Source of the DNA: Gelria sp. | GTDB taxonomy: Bacteria > Bacillota > Syntrophomonadia > Syntrophomonadales > Syntrophomonadaceae | Assembly (NCBI GenBank): GCA_012839665.1 | Contig: DUMX01000331.1 | Span: 1 to 23,526 of the forward strand | Direction of reading: 5' to 3' | DNA: 23,526 bases | Shown: piece after piece, positions 7,762 through 14,016 of the stretch | How positions within the stretch are numbered: position 1 is the stretch's first letter | How the letters are laid out: the number at the start of each line of letters is the position of its first letter | Notes under the pieces: model-generated | Seen by the model: only the letters and a program-made list of their open reading frames with translations | Database searches by the model: none | What the model was told of the DNA's origin: nothing | Program-made: the position numbers and the translations under genes

Positions 7762-8157
7762 TTAATCCTCATCTAATTCAACATCAGGAAGAAACTTGAG
7801 CAGGCTATTTAATTCAAAATCTGCATTTTCTATTACATCAGTTAATGGTGTATCTGCTTTTTCATTTATTCTCTCTACCGCAATCTGATACATCGTTTCA
7901 TCAACGGACTGTTCTACTGCTTCTTGAATCCGTAATAATCGTTGGTAGTGTTCCAAATCTACCAGAACGCCAACAGCTTCACGGTTTTTATTGTTCTGAA
8001 TTATAAAAACTTCAGATGTTTCTTCCCCTGCATATTTGTTAAGGATTTCCGACAATTTATTGGTTCTAGTTAACTCGGTAATATTTAGCACATTTTCTTT
8101 AACAAAATTCAATGTAGTAGATGTTATAGAAGGTTTCTTCACATTATTCACACTCAC
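7762..8157 (-). CDS. Probable Phd/YefM-family antitoxin
   Basis: The 131-residue protein resembles Phd/YefM antitoxins. A short N-terminal DNA-binding region contains ITELTRTNKLSEILNKY, then VFIIQNNKNREAVGVLVDLE and HYQRLLRI, the family's strand-helix core. The C-terminal tail is acidic and would wrap around the toxin. Such antitoxins bind their own promoter together with the toxin. The start is GTG 8157, with AAGGGAGGAC at 8170-8179 as a slightly distant ribosome site; a second GTG two codons later is an alternative. It is longer than many YefM proteins, partly through about 30 extra N-terminal residues. It is followed at 2 bp by the toxin gene. Confidence 0.72.
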   Translation of the reverse strand: MSVNNVKKPSITSTTLNFVKENVLNITELTRTNKLSEILNKYAGEETSEVFIIQNNKNREAVGVLVDLEHYQRLLRIQEAVEQSVDETMYQIAVERINEKADTPLTDVIENADFELNSLLKFLPDVELDED

Positions 8158-8207
8158 TTTCTTTTCACGTCCTCCCTTTAATCATATACATAAGTGTGAT
8201 GTTTTAT

Positions 8208-8223
8208 GTGTCTATTATAACAC
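8208..8223 (-). promoter_or_regulatory. Promoter -10 and possible operator of the first toxin-antitoxin pair
   Basis: On the - strand a perfect TATAAT (complement of 8214-8219) lies about 57 bp upstream of the antitoxin start, enclosed by GTGT/ACAC arms (8208-8223). I see no good -35. A second imperfect repeat, CATAA...TTATG, lies just downstream. Inverted repeats over the -10 fit the autoregulation known for Phd/YefM systems; the operator role is inference. Confidence 0.5.
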
Positions 8224-8268
8224 GAGTTACTTGCATCATCTATCGTTTAATTGCTTTAAATTACTCCA

Positions 8269-8613
8269 TCAACTCCCGGTATTGCTCTGTACTGAAAATC
8301 CCTTTGAATTGCCTATAAACAGTTCTACTTTATTGTTATTGCCTATTGCCGTAACTTTTCTTGCATTGCCATCCCAGTCTACATCTGCTCCTAAGGCTTC
8401 ACTCATAATTCTGTAGGGTACGAAGGTTCTGCCCTGTGCTATGAAGGGTTTGCCCATGCCTGCTGGGAATAGGATTTCTTTGTCTTTGTTATCTACAAAC
8501 ACTTTTATATCATAATTTTTAGATTCCTTGTCCCAGTCAACAGCGGCAAATACCGGGATAGTAAATACAAAGCATAACAGAGTTACAAGTGTGATTATTT
8601 TAATTTTCTTCAA
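8269..8613 (-). CDS. Short secreted stalk-domain protein (copper amine oxidase N-terminal-like), possibly 3'-truncated
   Basis: The 114-residue protein begins with a signal peptide: KKIK, a hydrophobic stretch about residues 5-22, and a likely cleavage at VFA-AVD. After that comes one stalk-type domain of the copper amine oxidase N-terminal family: IKVFVDNKDKEI, then GRTFVPYRIMSEALGADVDW, the diagnostic part. In clostridia this domain anchors or presents exported enzymes and usually occurs as repeats or with a catalytic domain. Here the protein ends soon after one unit, with an unrelated-looking FSVQSNTGS tail, so it may be a remnant. The start is TTG 8613, with AGGAGGA at 8621-8627 and 7-8 nt spacing. 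Confidence 0.68.
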   Translation of the reverse strand: MKKIKIITLVTLLCFVFTIPVFAAVDWDKESKNYDIKVFVDNKDKEILFPAGMGKPFIAQGRTFVPYRIMSEALGADVDWDGNARKVTAIGNNNKVELFIGNSKGFSVQSNTGS

Positions 8614-8731
8614 AATTAATTCCTCCTATTTATATAGCTATTTTCTTAATTTTACCATGTAAAATGCTGTCATAAATACTAATAATCAGATACCGTGCTT
8701 TATTTACGAAGTACAAGGTAGCGAAATCCAC

Positions 8732-8767
8732 AAAAAAGATGCCTGCACCTTACGTAACAAGCATCTT
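8732..8767 (-). terminator. Intrinsic terminator in the left repeat copy
   Basis: On the - strand AAGATGC (complement of 8761-8767) pairs with GCATCTT (complement of 8736-8742), followed by a T-run (complement of 8732-8737). The loop contains the palindrome TTACGTAA. It is identical in stem and loop to the terminator of the intact gene at 9711-9747. Confidence 0.75.
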
Positions 8768-8921
8768 ACACTCCTGTACCCCTCATAAATTAAGCCTTAC
8801 TTTCCTTTATCTTCCCCCTGCCTGGCCAAATATTCCCTTATAATCATTCGTACCAGGGCACTACGGGATATTTGATTCTGTTTGGCCAGTTCTTTTATGT
8901 CATTAACCTGAGTTTTTGTCA
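8732..8921 (-). repeat. 190-bp direct repeat, left copy
   Basis: By eye it differs at 4 positions (8803 and 8878-8880) from 9712-9901, in the same orientation and 980 bp away. It carries the last 41 codons of a ribbon-helix-helix gene, the 3' untranslated part and the terminator hairpin. Similarity stops abruptly at 8922. Confidence 0.92.
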
Positions 8922-8943
8922 AATACCAAGTGCCGTACAGAAT
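8797..8943 (-). pseudogene. 5'-broken copy of the ribbon-helix-helix gene
   Basis: The last 41 codons match the gene at 9777-9938 apart from one changed codon (Gln for Thr) and one silent base. Upstream of the leucine codon at 8922 the sequence diverges, although GTWYLT still resembles the intact ATFYLT. A TAA (8944-8946) then closes the frame before any ATG or GTG. A TTG at 8922 could start a 42-residue product, but it would lack the DNA-contacting beta strand, and there is no ribosome site. I read it as a decayed partial duplicate. Confidence 0.75.
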
Positions 8944-9101
8944 TTATATTTCCCATACTTATGATATCGAACGGATATGCCATGGCCGGCAGGGATAAGA
9001 CTGGCTATGCTTGCTGGTTTATTATTCAATCTATTTAGACGTTAGAAAAGGAATATATATTCGTAAGCTACCTTTCTGTTATAGCAAAATGTCCAGAAAA
9101 T

Positions 9102-9126
9102 AAAAAACCCTCCAAAATAGAGGGTT
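9102..9126 (-). terminator. Terminator of the second toxin-antitoxin pair
   Basis: On the - strand AACCCTC (complement of 9120-9126) pairs with GAGGGTT (complement of 9106-9112) around a 7-nt loop, followed by a T-run (complement of 9102-9106). It lies 5 bp after the RelE-like gene's stop. Confidence 0.85.
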
Positions 9127-9131
9127 GGGTT

Positions 9132-9398
9132 CTATTTATATGCCTGTCCTCTTGGTAAAATGGTAATAATCTCTACAATATCTGTAAGTCGAAAAACAAT
9201 CCGCCAGTCACCAATCCTTAATCTATACTGATCTTCCCGACCTTTTAATTTTGATATATCACCCTGTGGAGGCACAACAGCTAATTTTTGAATACCGGTT
9301 TTGATTCGTATTTCTACTTGTTTATCAAGATTTAGAAATTGTTTCTTGGCTGTTGGCGAAAAGACTATGCGTTTATATTCCGGCTTCTTCCCAGACAC
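9132..9398 (-). CDS. RelE-family toxin
   Basis: The 88-residue protein is a compact RelE/ParE-family toxin: RIVFSPTAKKQFLNLDKQ, the PPQGDISKLKG turn, then YRLRIGDWRIVFRL and the closing ILPRGQAYK. RLRxGxxRIxF is the family's conserved core; known RelE members cut mRNA on the ribosome. The frame can start at TTG 9410, but there the GGAG touches the start codon. GTG 9398 has GAGG six bases upstream, so I chose it. The gene overlaps the 3' end of its antitoxin partner by 26 bp, and a terminator follows immediately, making a two-gene cassette. Confidence 0.82.
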   Translation of the reverse strand: MSGKKPEYKRIVFSPTAKKQFLNLDKQVEIRIKTGIQKLAVVPPQGDISKLKGREDQYRLRIGDWRIVFRLTDIVEIITILPRGQAYK

Positions 9399-9600
9399 TT
9401 TCCGCCTCAACTCCTAACCCATTTTCTAGCTCGGCCAAGGCAAGATCAACAATCCTTGCTTCTTCAGGAGTTAATTCTTCAATATTCATCGATTCAATTT
9501 TTTGCTTAACCGTTAAAGATTCTAAAATATATACTACCATATCTAGTTTTTCTTGGGATAAGCCTTTTAACAGTACTACGGCTTTTTCCAGGGTTGACAT
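9373..9600 (-). CDS. Antitoxin-like partner of the RelE toxin
   Basis: The 75-residue protein sits where the antitoxin of a relBE-type pair belongs: first gene, overlapping the toxin. It starts MSTLEKAVVLLKGLSQEKLD, a helical region, and ends in an acidic stretch with GVEAESVWEEAGI. I do not recognise a precise antitoxin family; a similar C-terminal pattern occurs in small partners of RelE/ParE toxins. ATG 9600 is preferred over the GTG at 9609 because GAGG has 8-nt spacing to it. A good promoter lies directly upstream, and its -10 is only about 20 bp from the start, so the leader is very short. Confidence 0.68.
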   Translation of the reverse strand: MSTLEKAVVLLKGLSQEKLDMVVYILESLTVKQKIESMNIEELTPEEARIVDLALAELENGLGVEAESVWEEAGI

Positions 9601-9618
9601 GATAATCACCTCATCTAG

Positions 9619-9648
9619 ATTATATCAGCAGTCGCTTAAACAGTTCAA
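9619..9648 (-). promoter_or_regulatory. Sigma-A-type promoter of the second toxin-antitoxin pair
   Basis: On the - strand TTGAAC (complement of 9643-9648) and TATAAT (complement of 9619-9624) are separated by 18 bp. The -10 ends 18 bp before the ATG at 9600. Confidence 0.7.
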
Positions 9649-9710
9649 CCCAACCTGAGTAAACTTTTTAAGCAATTGCTATCTTTATAAAAATATTGTA
9701 ATATCCCCAC

Positions 9711-9747
9711 AAAAAAAGATGCCTGCACCTTACGTAACAAGCATCTT
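9711..9747 (-). terminator. Intrinsic terminator of the ribbon-helix-helix gene
   Basis: On the - strand AAGATGC (complement of 9741-9747) pairs with GCATCTT (complement of 9716-9722) across an 18-nt loop containing TTACGTAA. A run of seven T (complement of 9711-9717) follows. It lies 29 bp after the stop. Confidence 0.82.
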
Positions 9748-9901
9748 ACACTCCTGTACCCCTCATAAATTAAGCCTTACTTCCCTTTATCTTCCCCCTG
9801 CCTGGCCAAATATTCCCTTATAATCATTCGTACCAGGGCACTACGGGATATTTGATTGGTTTTGGCCAGTTCTTTTATGTCATTAACCTGAGTTTTTGTC
9901 A
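9712..9901 (-). repeat. 190-bp direct repeat, right copy
   Basis: This is the right copy of the repeat at 8732-8921 and the likely source, because it belongs to an intact gene. The two copies bracket the second toxin-antitoxin pair (9132-9600). Confidence 0.92.
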
Positions 9902-9938
9902 GGTAAAATGTGGCGTGTTCGAATTTATCAGTAGCCAT
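9777..9938 (-). CDS. Small ribbon-helix-helix (CopG-type) DNA-binding protein
   Basis: The 53-residue protein starts MATDKFEHATFYLTKTQ: a beta strand (ATFYLT) that would pair in a dimer and contact DNA. Helix 1 (QVNDIKELAKTNQ) and helix 2 (SRSALVRMIIREYLARQG) complete a ribbon-helix-helix fold. CopG/Arc/MetJ-type proteins repress promoters, often their own or those of toxin-antitoxin genes. ATG 9938 is preceded by an excellent site, GGGAGGAGG (complement of 9944-9952), 5 nt away. A TATAAT (complement of 9995-10000) lies upstream without a clear -35, and ATATCG/CGATAT arms lie in the leader. It has its own terminator, so it is separate from the toxin-antitoxin pair downstream. No toxin partner is adjacent, so plasmid-type copy control or an orphan antitoxin are alternatives. 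Confidence 0.82.
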   Translation of the reverse strand: MATDKFEHATFYLTKTQVNDIKELAKTNQISRSALVRMIIREYLARQGEDKGK

Positions 9939-10028
9939 TTTAACCTCCTCCCTGCCTTGACCCGCTATATCGGCTAATCTTATGCTTTGTCGATATTATA
10001 TGTAAATTACTGTCTGTCTGTTACACTA

Positions 10029-10892
10029 TTAGGCAAAGAGGGCCTCTTTTAGTTCATTAATCCTTTTCTTCATAACCCGTCGACCAATCCGGATAATTTC
10101 TGGAGCCCGGTGGAGCTCGTGTAGTTTTACCTCACCAACCTGAGGATAAATCGCCATATCAGCATAGATTTTCTGTTCGGTAGCTGAAGTTTCATAGGCC
10201 AGGATACTTATGGTCCGATTAATAATCTGTGGTACCCCTTCTACCGCCTGGTCGTATACCTCCTGTCCCAGGTTAATGGCCAGGACATACTCGGCTCCCA
10301 GAAGCTTCTGCACCGTTACCGGCACCATACTGCGGACTCCCCCGTCTACCAGCTGCATTCCCTGCAGGCAATAGGGAATAAAGACTGCAGGTATGGCTGT
10401 ACTGGCTCGTACCGCCTGGCTTAAGCGGGCATCTTCTATAAGCAAAACATCTTTATCTTGCAAATTAATGGGCTGGCTACAGAAAATAATCTCGCGCCCG
10501 CTATCAATATCACAGGCTATAATAGCCAACGGTATTTTGCTATCCCGCAGGTCTCTGCCTTCAGTTAAGCGGCATATTGTTTTTTCCAGGCGTTTACCCT
10601 TAATAATACCGTCTACATTGTTATTTATGGCCGGGAAAAAATAAACTATGAAATGTCTAATCAGTCCGCTGATATTGTAATCTAAATAATCATGCGGTTT
10701 TAATTTTATAACTTCTTCCTCCATTTGGTAGGCGGACATGCCACTGGCGTAAAGAGCGGCAATTATGCTGCCGACACTAGTTCCCGAAATCATGGTGGGA
10801 GGAATATTATTATCTTCCAGCACCTGCAATATACCTATATGGGCAAGTCCCCGCAGACCGCCACCACCTAATGCCAGACCTAGTTTCTTCAT
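10029..10892 (-). CDS. Patatin-like phospholipase/esterase (RssA/NTE type)
   Basis: The 287-residue protein is a patatin-family lipid acyl hydrolase using a Ser-Asp dyad. GGGGLRGLAHIG at residues 9-20 forms the oxyanion hole, GTSVG at 37-41 holds the nucleophile Ser39, and the catalytic Asp lies in VDGGVRS. Length and layout match the bacterial cytoplasmic RssA/YlbK-type proteins, which lack a signal peptide. Substrates are probably phospholipids or acyl esters. ATG 10892 is used because GGGTG lies 6 nt upstream and MKKLGLALGGGG is the usual family start; a GTG at 10901 would add three residues. It stands at the end of a - strand series with no obvious partner. Confidence 0.9.
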   Translation of the reverse strand: MKKLGLALGGGGLRGLAHIGILQVLEDNNIPPTMISGTSVGSIIAALYASGMSAYQMEEEVIKLKPHDYLDYNISGLIRHFIVYFFPAINNNVDGIIKGKRLEKTICRLTEGRDLRDSKIPLAIIACDIDSGREIIFCSQPINLQDKDVLLIEDARLSQAVRASTAIPAVFIPYCLQGMQLVDGGVRSMVPVTVQKLLGAEYVLAINLGQEVYDQAVEGVPQIINRTISILAYETSATEQKIYADMAIYPQVGEVKLHELHRAPEIIRIGRRVMKKRINELKEALFA

Positions 10893-10923
10893 CTTTTTCA
10901 CCCTACCCCGGTTATTATCTCAT

Positions 10924-10952
10924 GCCATATGCTTATACCCTTAGCATATGGC
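10924..10952. repeat. Perfect inverted repeat upstream of the patatin gene
   Basis: GCCATATGC (10924-10932) and GCATATGGC (10944-10952) are perfect 9-bp arms around an 11-nt loop, 32 bp upstream of the patatin start. No T-run follows on either strand, so an operator or mRNA hairpin is more likely than a terminator. Confidence 0.6.
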
Positions 10953-11009
10953 TTACAGCCAGGGGGAGTTACTATGCCATAGAGGCTAACTGCCTCCATC
11001 ATTTTATAT

Positions 11010-11228
11010 TCAGCGGTTACATTTGCGCACCATGAAACGCGACAGCCTCTGCATGGTTTCGATATTAGTAGTCCTAAGTTCCTCCCAAAACTGTTGGTAT
11101 TCCGGTACTTCGGTTTCTTTACGAAAATTATCTATTTTATAGTCGATTTCTTTTTGCATTTCCAGCACTTTTTCAAGTTGGCTGCGCATTATGTTTTTTT
11201 GTTTACGGTCTATTCTCACTACCGCCAC
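11010..11228 (-). CDS. Small hypothetical helical protein
   Basis: The 72-residue protein is highly charged and probably all helical: RIDRKQKNIMRSQLEKVL, then EIDYKIDNFRKETEV, then a second helical part ending in RFMVRKCNR. I recognise no family, signal peptide or membrane segment. GTG 11228 is supported by GGAGGTG eight bases upstream. The terminator of the preceding gene lies just upstream (11246-11277) and overlaps nothing here, so this gene needs its own promoter or read-through. A coiled-coil adapter or small structural protein is possible, but that is a guess. Confidence 0.65.
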   Translation of the reverse strand: MAVVRIDRKQKNIMRSQLEKVLEMQKEIDYKIDNFRKETEVPEYQQFWEELRTTNIETMQRLSRFMVRKCNR

Positions 11229-11245
11229 CTACCAAGCACCTCCAT

Positions 11246-11277
11246 GAAAAATAAATGCCCGGCAGAAGCCGAGCATT
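11246..11277 (-). terminator. Strong intrinsic terminator
   Basis: On the - strand AATGCTCGGC (complement of 11268-11277) pairs with GCCGGGCATT (complement of 11254-11263), a 10-bp stem with one U-G pair and a 4-nt loop. TATTTTTC follows. It closes the 188-residue gene about 20 bp after its stop. Confidence 0.9.
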
Positions 11278-11296
11278 GAGTGAATAGGGGGGTTTT

Positions 11297-11863
11297 CTAA
11301 AATTCTACTTCCGGATCTAATTCGCCATATACAATTACATCGTGCATCTTACCCAGTTTGTCAACAATGTCTACATATACTTTAAGTCCAATACAGGTTC
11401 CCCTGACCGGGGTGGTAAGGTTGCAGGGGTTACCAGGGTCTTCACAATTACCCTTGATTTCATAATCAAAGGTCCAATTCTTAAGAATTAATTCGGACTG
11501 TTCGATTTCCTCTCTGAATTCCTCAGAGGTAAGGGGCGGGTCGAACTCATCAAGCTCAATGTCCCTTTCAAACCGGTCAGTAACAGTAATAATCTGGTAT
11601 TCGCCATCCACGATAACAAAGAGAATTACTTCGTAGTCAATAAATATTTTTACTTTGTTGAAGCAAGCAACATCCTCGAATTTTTGGATAACTTTTACTT
11701 TGATATCCTCTACACAGGTTACTTTTCCTCCTACCTGCTCATCAGGTACACAAAACACGGTATCCAGGACTTTTACTTGTTTTTCGATAAATTTTGCCTT
11801 TATTACCTTCGCCCACAAATCTAATCTACAACCTTCTGGAAATTCACACTTAAGTCCAGCCAT
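11297..11863 (-). CDS. Hypothetical protein, possibly related to SPOCS/DUF3794 spore proteins
   Basis: The 188-residue protein has no signal peptide or membrane segment. It contains about eight cysteines, several in a C-terminal cluster (GNCEDPGNPCN and RGTCIGLKVYVD). The middle (KVKVIQKFEDVACFNKVKIF, then IDYEVILFVIVDGEYQIITV) is a run of beta strands reminiscent of SPOCS (DUF3794) domains found in clostridial spore-coat-associated proteins; this is a pattern impression, not a firm assignment. ATG 11863 is preceded by AAAGGAGGGGAG. It forms its own transcription unit, with a terminator at 11246-11277. An 8-bp inverted repeat lies about 60 bp upstream. If spore-related, it would fit with yunB and the envelope sugar genes nearby. 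Confidence 0.6.
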   Translation of the reverse strand: MAGLKCEFPEGCRLDLWAKVIKAKFIEKQVKVLDTVFCVPDEQVGGKVTCVEDIKVKVIQKFEDVACFNKVKIFIDYEVILFVIVDGEYQIITVTDRFERDIELDEFDPPLTSEEFREEIEQSELILKNWTFDYEIKGNCEDPGNPCNLTTPVRGTCIGLKVYVDIVDKLGKMHDVIVYGELDPEVEF

Positions 11864-11922
11864 GTTACTCTCCCCTCCTTTGTTTCTCTTTTTTCTTTCT
11901 TGCCTACAAGGGCCTTTGTGTT

Positions 11923-11944
11923 GAAATTTGTAAGAGCAAATTTC
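11923..11944. promoter_or_regulatory. Perfect inverted repeat upstream of the 188-residue gene
   Basis: GAAATTTG (11923-11930) and CAAATTTC (11937-11944) are perfect 8-bp arms with a 6-bp spacer, about 60 bp upstream of the start. A TATAAG-like hexamer lies just further upstream on the - strand. This could be an operator; no T-run follows. Confidence 0.4.
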
Positions 11945-11993
11945 TAGCTTATACTATGAGAGAAAAGCACAAAGTGTGATTGTACATTAGACA

Positions 11994-12677
11994 TTAATAC
12001 TCCCGCATCAGGTGTATGCATTCTACGCGGCCATCGCAAAAGATATTAAATCCCCGGCTAATCGCCCTTTCGCAAAAGGCAATATCCTCTCCCCCGCCCT
12101 GGCTGGAGTAGCGGACTCCGGCTGCTATTACGGCTCTTTTAATCAAATAAGCTGCTCCGGTGCAATCTACCGGAAATACCCGGTCACGGGGAAAATTGCG
12201 GATATGCCGATAGCTACCATCACGGCCCCGTTCTAAAATGTTGTAAATACTGGTATCTCCCACTTCATGGCCGTTGCATACCAGGGCTGATACTATATCA
12301 CAATCATCTGCCAATAACCGAGTAAGGATGTCGGCAGGGGCCAGGATGTCACTATCCAGGGAAAACAGATAGTCACAATCTGATTCTAGAAAGGCCTCGA
12401 GGAGAAGATTGCGTAGTTCCGCTAAACGTCCCAGATTATATTGACCCCGGCGATGACCTCCGGGGGAAGCGTAATTTTTTTCAATTAATCTTACCTGGCC
12501 GGGCTGTCTCCAGGCAAATTCCGCTAATATCTGGGGGCTATGGTCGCTACAGTCATTAATAATAAAACAGTATTGATGTTGACCTGCATTTTTATCTAAT
12601 TTCTCCAGGCAATCCAGGTAACGCGATAAAACCCAGGCTCGATTACGCAGGGGGCAGCCTATCATTATTTTCAGCAT
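11994..12677 (-). CDS. Family 2-like glycosyltransferase (GT-A fold)
   Basis: The 227-residue protein is a small GT-A-type glycosyltransferase. It starts MLKIMIGCPLRNRAWVLSRY, has FIINDCSDHS as the nucleotide-binding turn, LFSLDSDIL as the metal-binding DxD motif, and GGGEDIAFCERA as the likely catalytic ED segment. No membrane segment is seen, so it would act on a cytoplasmic acceptor. ATG 12677 is chosen because AGGTG then has 7-nt spacing; ATG 12683 has the site one base away. The start overlaps the last codons of the upstream family 4-like glycosyltransferase by 7 bp, so both are probably made together and act on one glycan. Donor and acceptor are unknown. Confidence 0.82.
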   Translation of the reverse strand: MLKIMIGCPLRNRAWVLSRYLDCLEKLDKNAGQHQYCFIINDCSDHSPQILAEFAWRQPGQVRLIEKNYASPGGHRRGQYNLGRLAELRNLLLEAFLESDCDYLFSLDSDILAPADILTRLLADDCDIVSALVCNGHEVGDTSIYNILERGRDGSYRHIRNFPRDRVFPVDCTGAAYLIKRAVIAAGVRYSSQGGGEDIAFCERAISRGFNIFCDGRVECIHLMREY

Positions 12678-13975
12678 GAGCATTCACCTGGCCCATATTG
12701 TTTCTTGTTTTTATAGCGAAAGGTTTTTGGATGCTGCCCCGAGATGCTTAGATGCCTAGTTTCTCGGCCACTCCCGGATAACACCGGGGTGGGAACGCTT
12801 ATAGCCATTTCTCTTATATTCTCCTTTGGGCCTGGTACCACATACTTTTTAGTCGGACCCCGAAAGCGAACCTGCTCCCCCTGATAAAACCAGTTTTTAC
12901 GGCGGTAGGGAATAGCCGTGACGGGAATGGGTAAAGTTTCCCCGCCTGGGATAGCTTTTGCCCTTAAACCCTCTTGTATAGCCTCAAGCATTTGCCGGGC
13001 CCTGGCCATCCAGGAGTTTTCCCGGGCCAGGGTCATTCTGCGTTCACAATTTTCCCAATTTTCCTGTTTTAAAGCTCGCCTGATATTGTTTATAAAATCC
13101 CGGCGTTCAGACGAATAGTACAGCTCTTTACTATATTTTTGAGTTTCCGGCAGGGCCGTAGTTACTACCGGAATTCCCATCGCCAGGTACTCCCACATCT
13201 TAATAGGGTTAACCGCAGCGGTCATATCGCTTTTTTTGAAAGGGATAATCCCGACATCAAAATAACTGGCATAATAAATCAAGTCTTCATAAGCCTTATA
13301 ACCGAGCCAATGGATGTTTGGGCGTAAGGGGATATTGCGTACATTATACAGGGGCCCAATTATCAACAAACTACAATCAGAAAAAACCTGAGCTACCTGG
13401 TCCAGCAGCTCTAAATCACACCAGCTGGCAACTGCTCCCAGGTAGCCGATTACTGCTCTTTTAAGCTCGGGTAAATCAGGTGGGACGAATTGATTGCTCC
13501 GAGCCTGATTAAAGTAATCGTAATCACATCCATTAGGGAGTAAGTAGGTATTGGGATTGATGGCTTGCGCCCGGGTATAAAGTTTATCTGAGGCTGCCAG
13601 CACCAGGTCTGCTGAAGCTACGGCCCGATGGTAATAAGGCTGCCAGGAGGAGAATTCTTCCACCGGTTCATCCAAGCTGTCAAATACTATCAGGCCGGGG
13701 TTATAGCCGCCAATAATGTCCACCTGCGTTGGATTGCTGTAATAGACTACTGGCCTGGTAGCAGCCGGATAGGAGGGTTCAGTATGGTGAAATAGAAAGA
13801 AATGCTGATTATATCTTTCTATTGCCTGGAAAAAACCATGGTGATAGGCTGGATGGTTTAGAAAATAAACGGTTACCCCCAGCTCGGATATACTTTTTAG
13901 TAATTGCTGGGGACGTTGTACGAGGTAATCAAAATCCAGGGTAGGAGGATAAATTATTCCAGGTATAGGGGTCAT
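12671..13975 (-). CDS. Family 4-like glycosyltransferase (TuaH-like)
   Basis: The 434-residue protein has the two-domain GT-B layout. The N-terminal half begins IIYPPTLDFDYLVQRPQQLL, a start shared with TuaH-like transferases, and includes ASADLVLAASDKLY and LPNGCDYDYF. The donor-binding half shows GYLGAVASWCDLELL and PIKMWEYLAMGIPVVTT, the typical E-containing nucleotide-sugar motif. After about residue 350 there is a basic, Pro/Gly-rich tail of about 80 residues ending in Cys-Ser-Cys, unusual for the family and without a domain I know. ATG 13975 has AAGGAGG eight bases upstream, so the nine earlier codons of the open frame are not used. It lies 41 bp after a zinc-ribbon gene and overlaps the next glycosyltransferase gene. 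Confidence 0.86.
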   Translation of the reverse strand: MTPIPGIIYPPTLDFDYLVQRPQQLLKSISELGVTVYFLNHPAYHHGFFQAIERYNQHFFLFHHTEPSYPAATRPVVYYSNPTQVDIIGGYNPGLIVFDSLDEPVEEFSSWQPYYHRAVASADLVLAASDKLYTRAQAINPNTYLLPNGCDYDYFNQARSNQFVPPDLPELKRAVIGYLGAVASWCDLELLDQVAQVFSDCSLLIIGPLYNVRNIPLRPNIHWLGYKAYEDLIYYASYFDVGIIPFKKSDMTAAVNPIKMWEYLAMGIPVVTTALPETQKYSKELYYSSERRDFINNIRRALKQENWENCERRMTLARENSWMARARQMLEAIQEGLRAKAIPGGETLPIPVTAIPYRRKNWFYQGEQVRFRGPTKKYVVPGPKENIREMAISVPTPVLSGSGRETRHLSISGQHPKTFRYKNKKQYGPGECSC

Positions 13976-14016
13976 ACTTTCAGCCTCCTTGCCATAAGTC
14001 AAAAAACTCCCCTAAC

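Larger units (their letters stand above)
8614..9131. other. 518-bp stretch without an intact gene
   Basis: From left to right it holds about 118 bp of AT-rich leader upstream of the stalk-domain gene, and copy 1 of a 190-bp direct repeat (8732-8921) with a terminator and a broken ribbon-helix-helix frame. Next come about 160 bp (8944-9101) in which I recognise nothing beyond a stop-bounded 41-codon frame with no good start, and finally the terminator of the RelE-like gene. Confidence 0.6.

Noticed and set aside
8036..8416. 126-codon + strand frame across the antitoxin gene and its promoter
   Set aside because: It lies opposite a better-supported antitoxin gene, covers its promoter and starts without a ribosome site.
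8919..9041. 41-codon stop-bounded frame on the - strand next to the broken ribbon-helix-helix copy
   Set aside because: It has no ATG or GTG start, no ribosome site and no recognisable family; it may be a gene remnant but cannot be supported.
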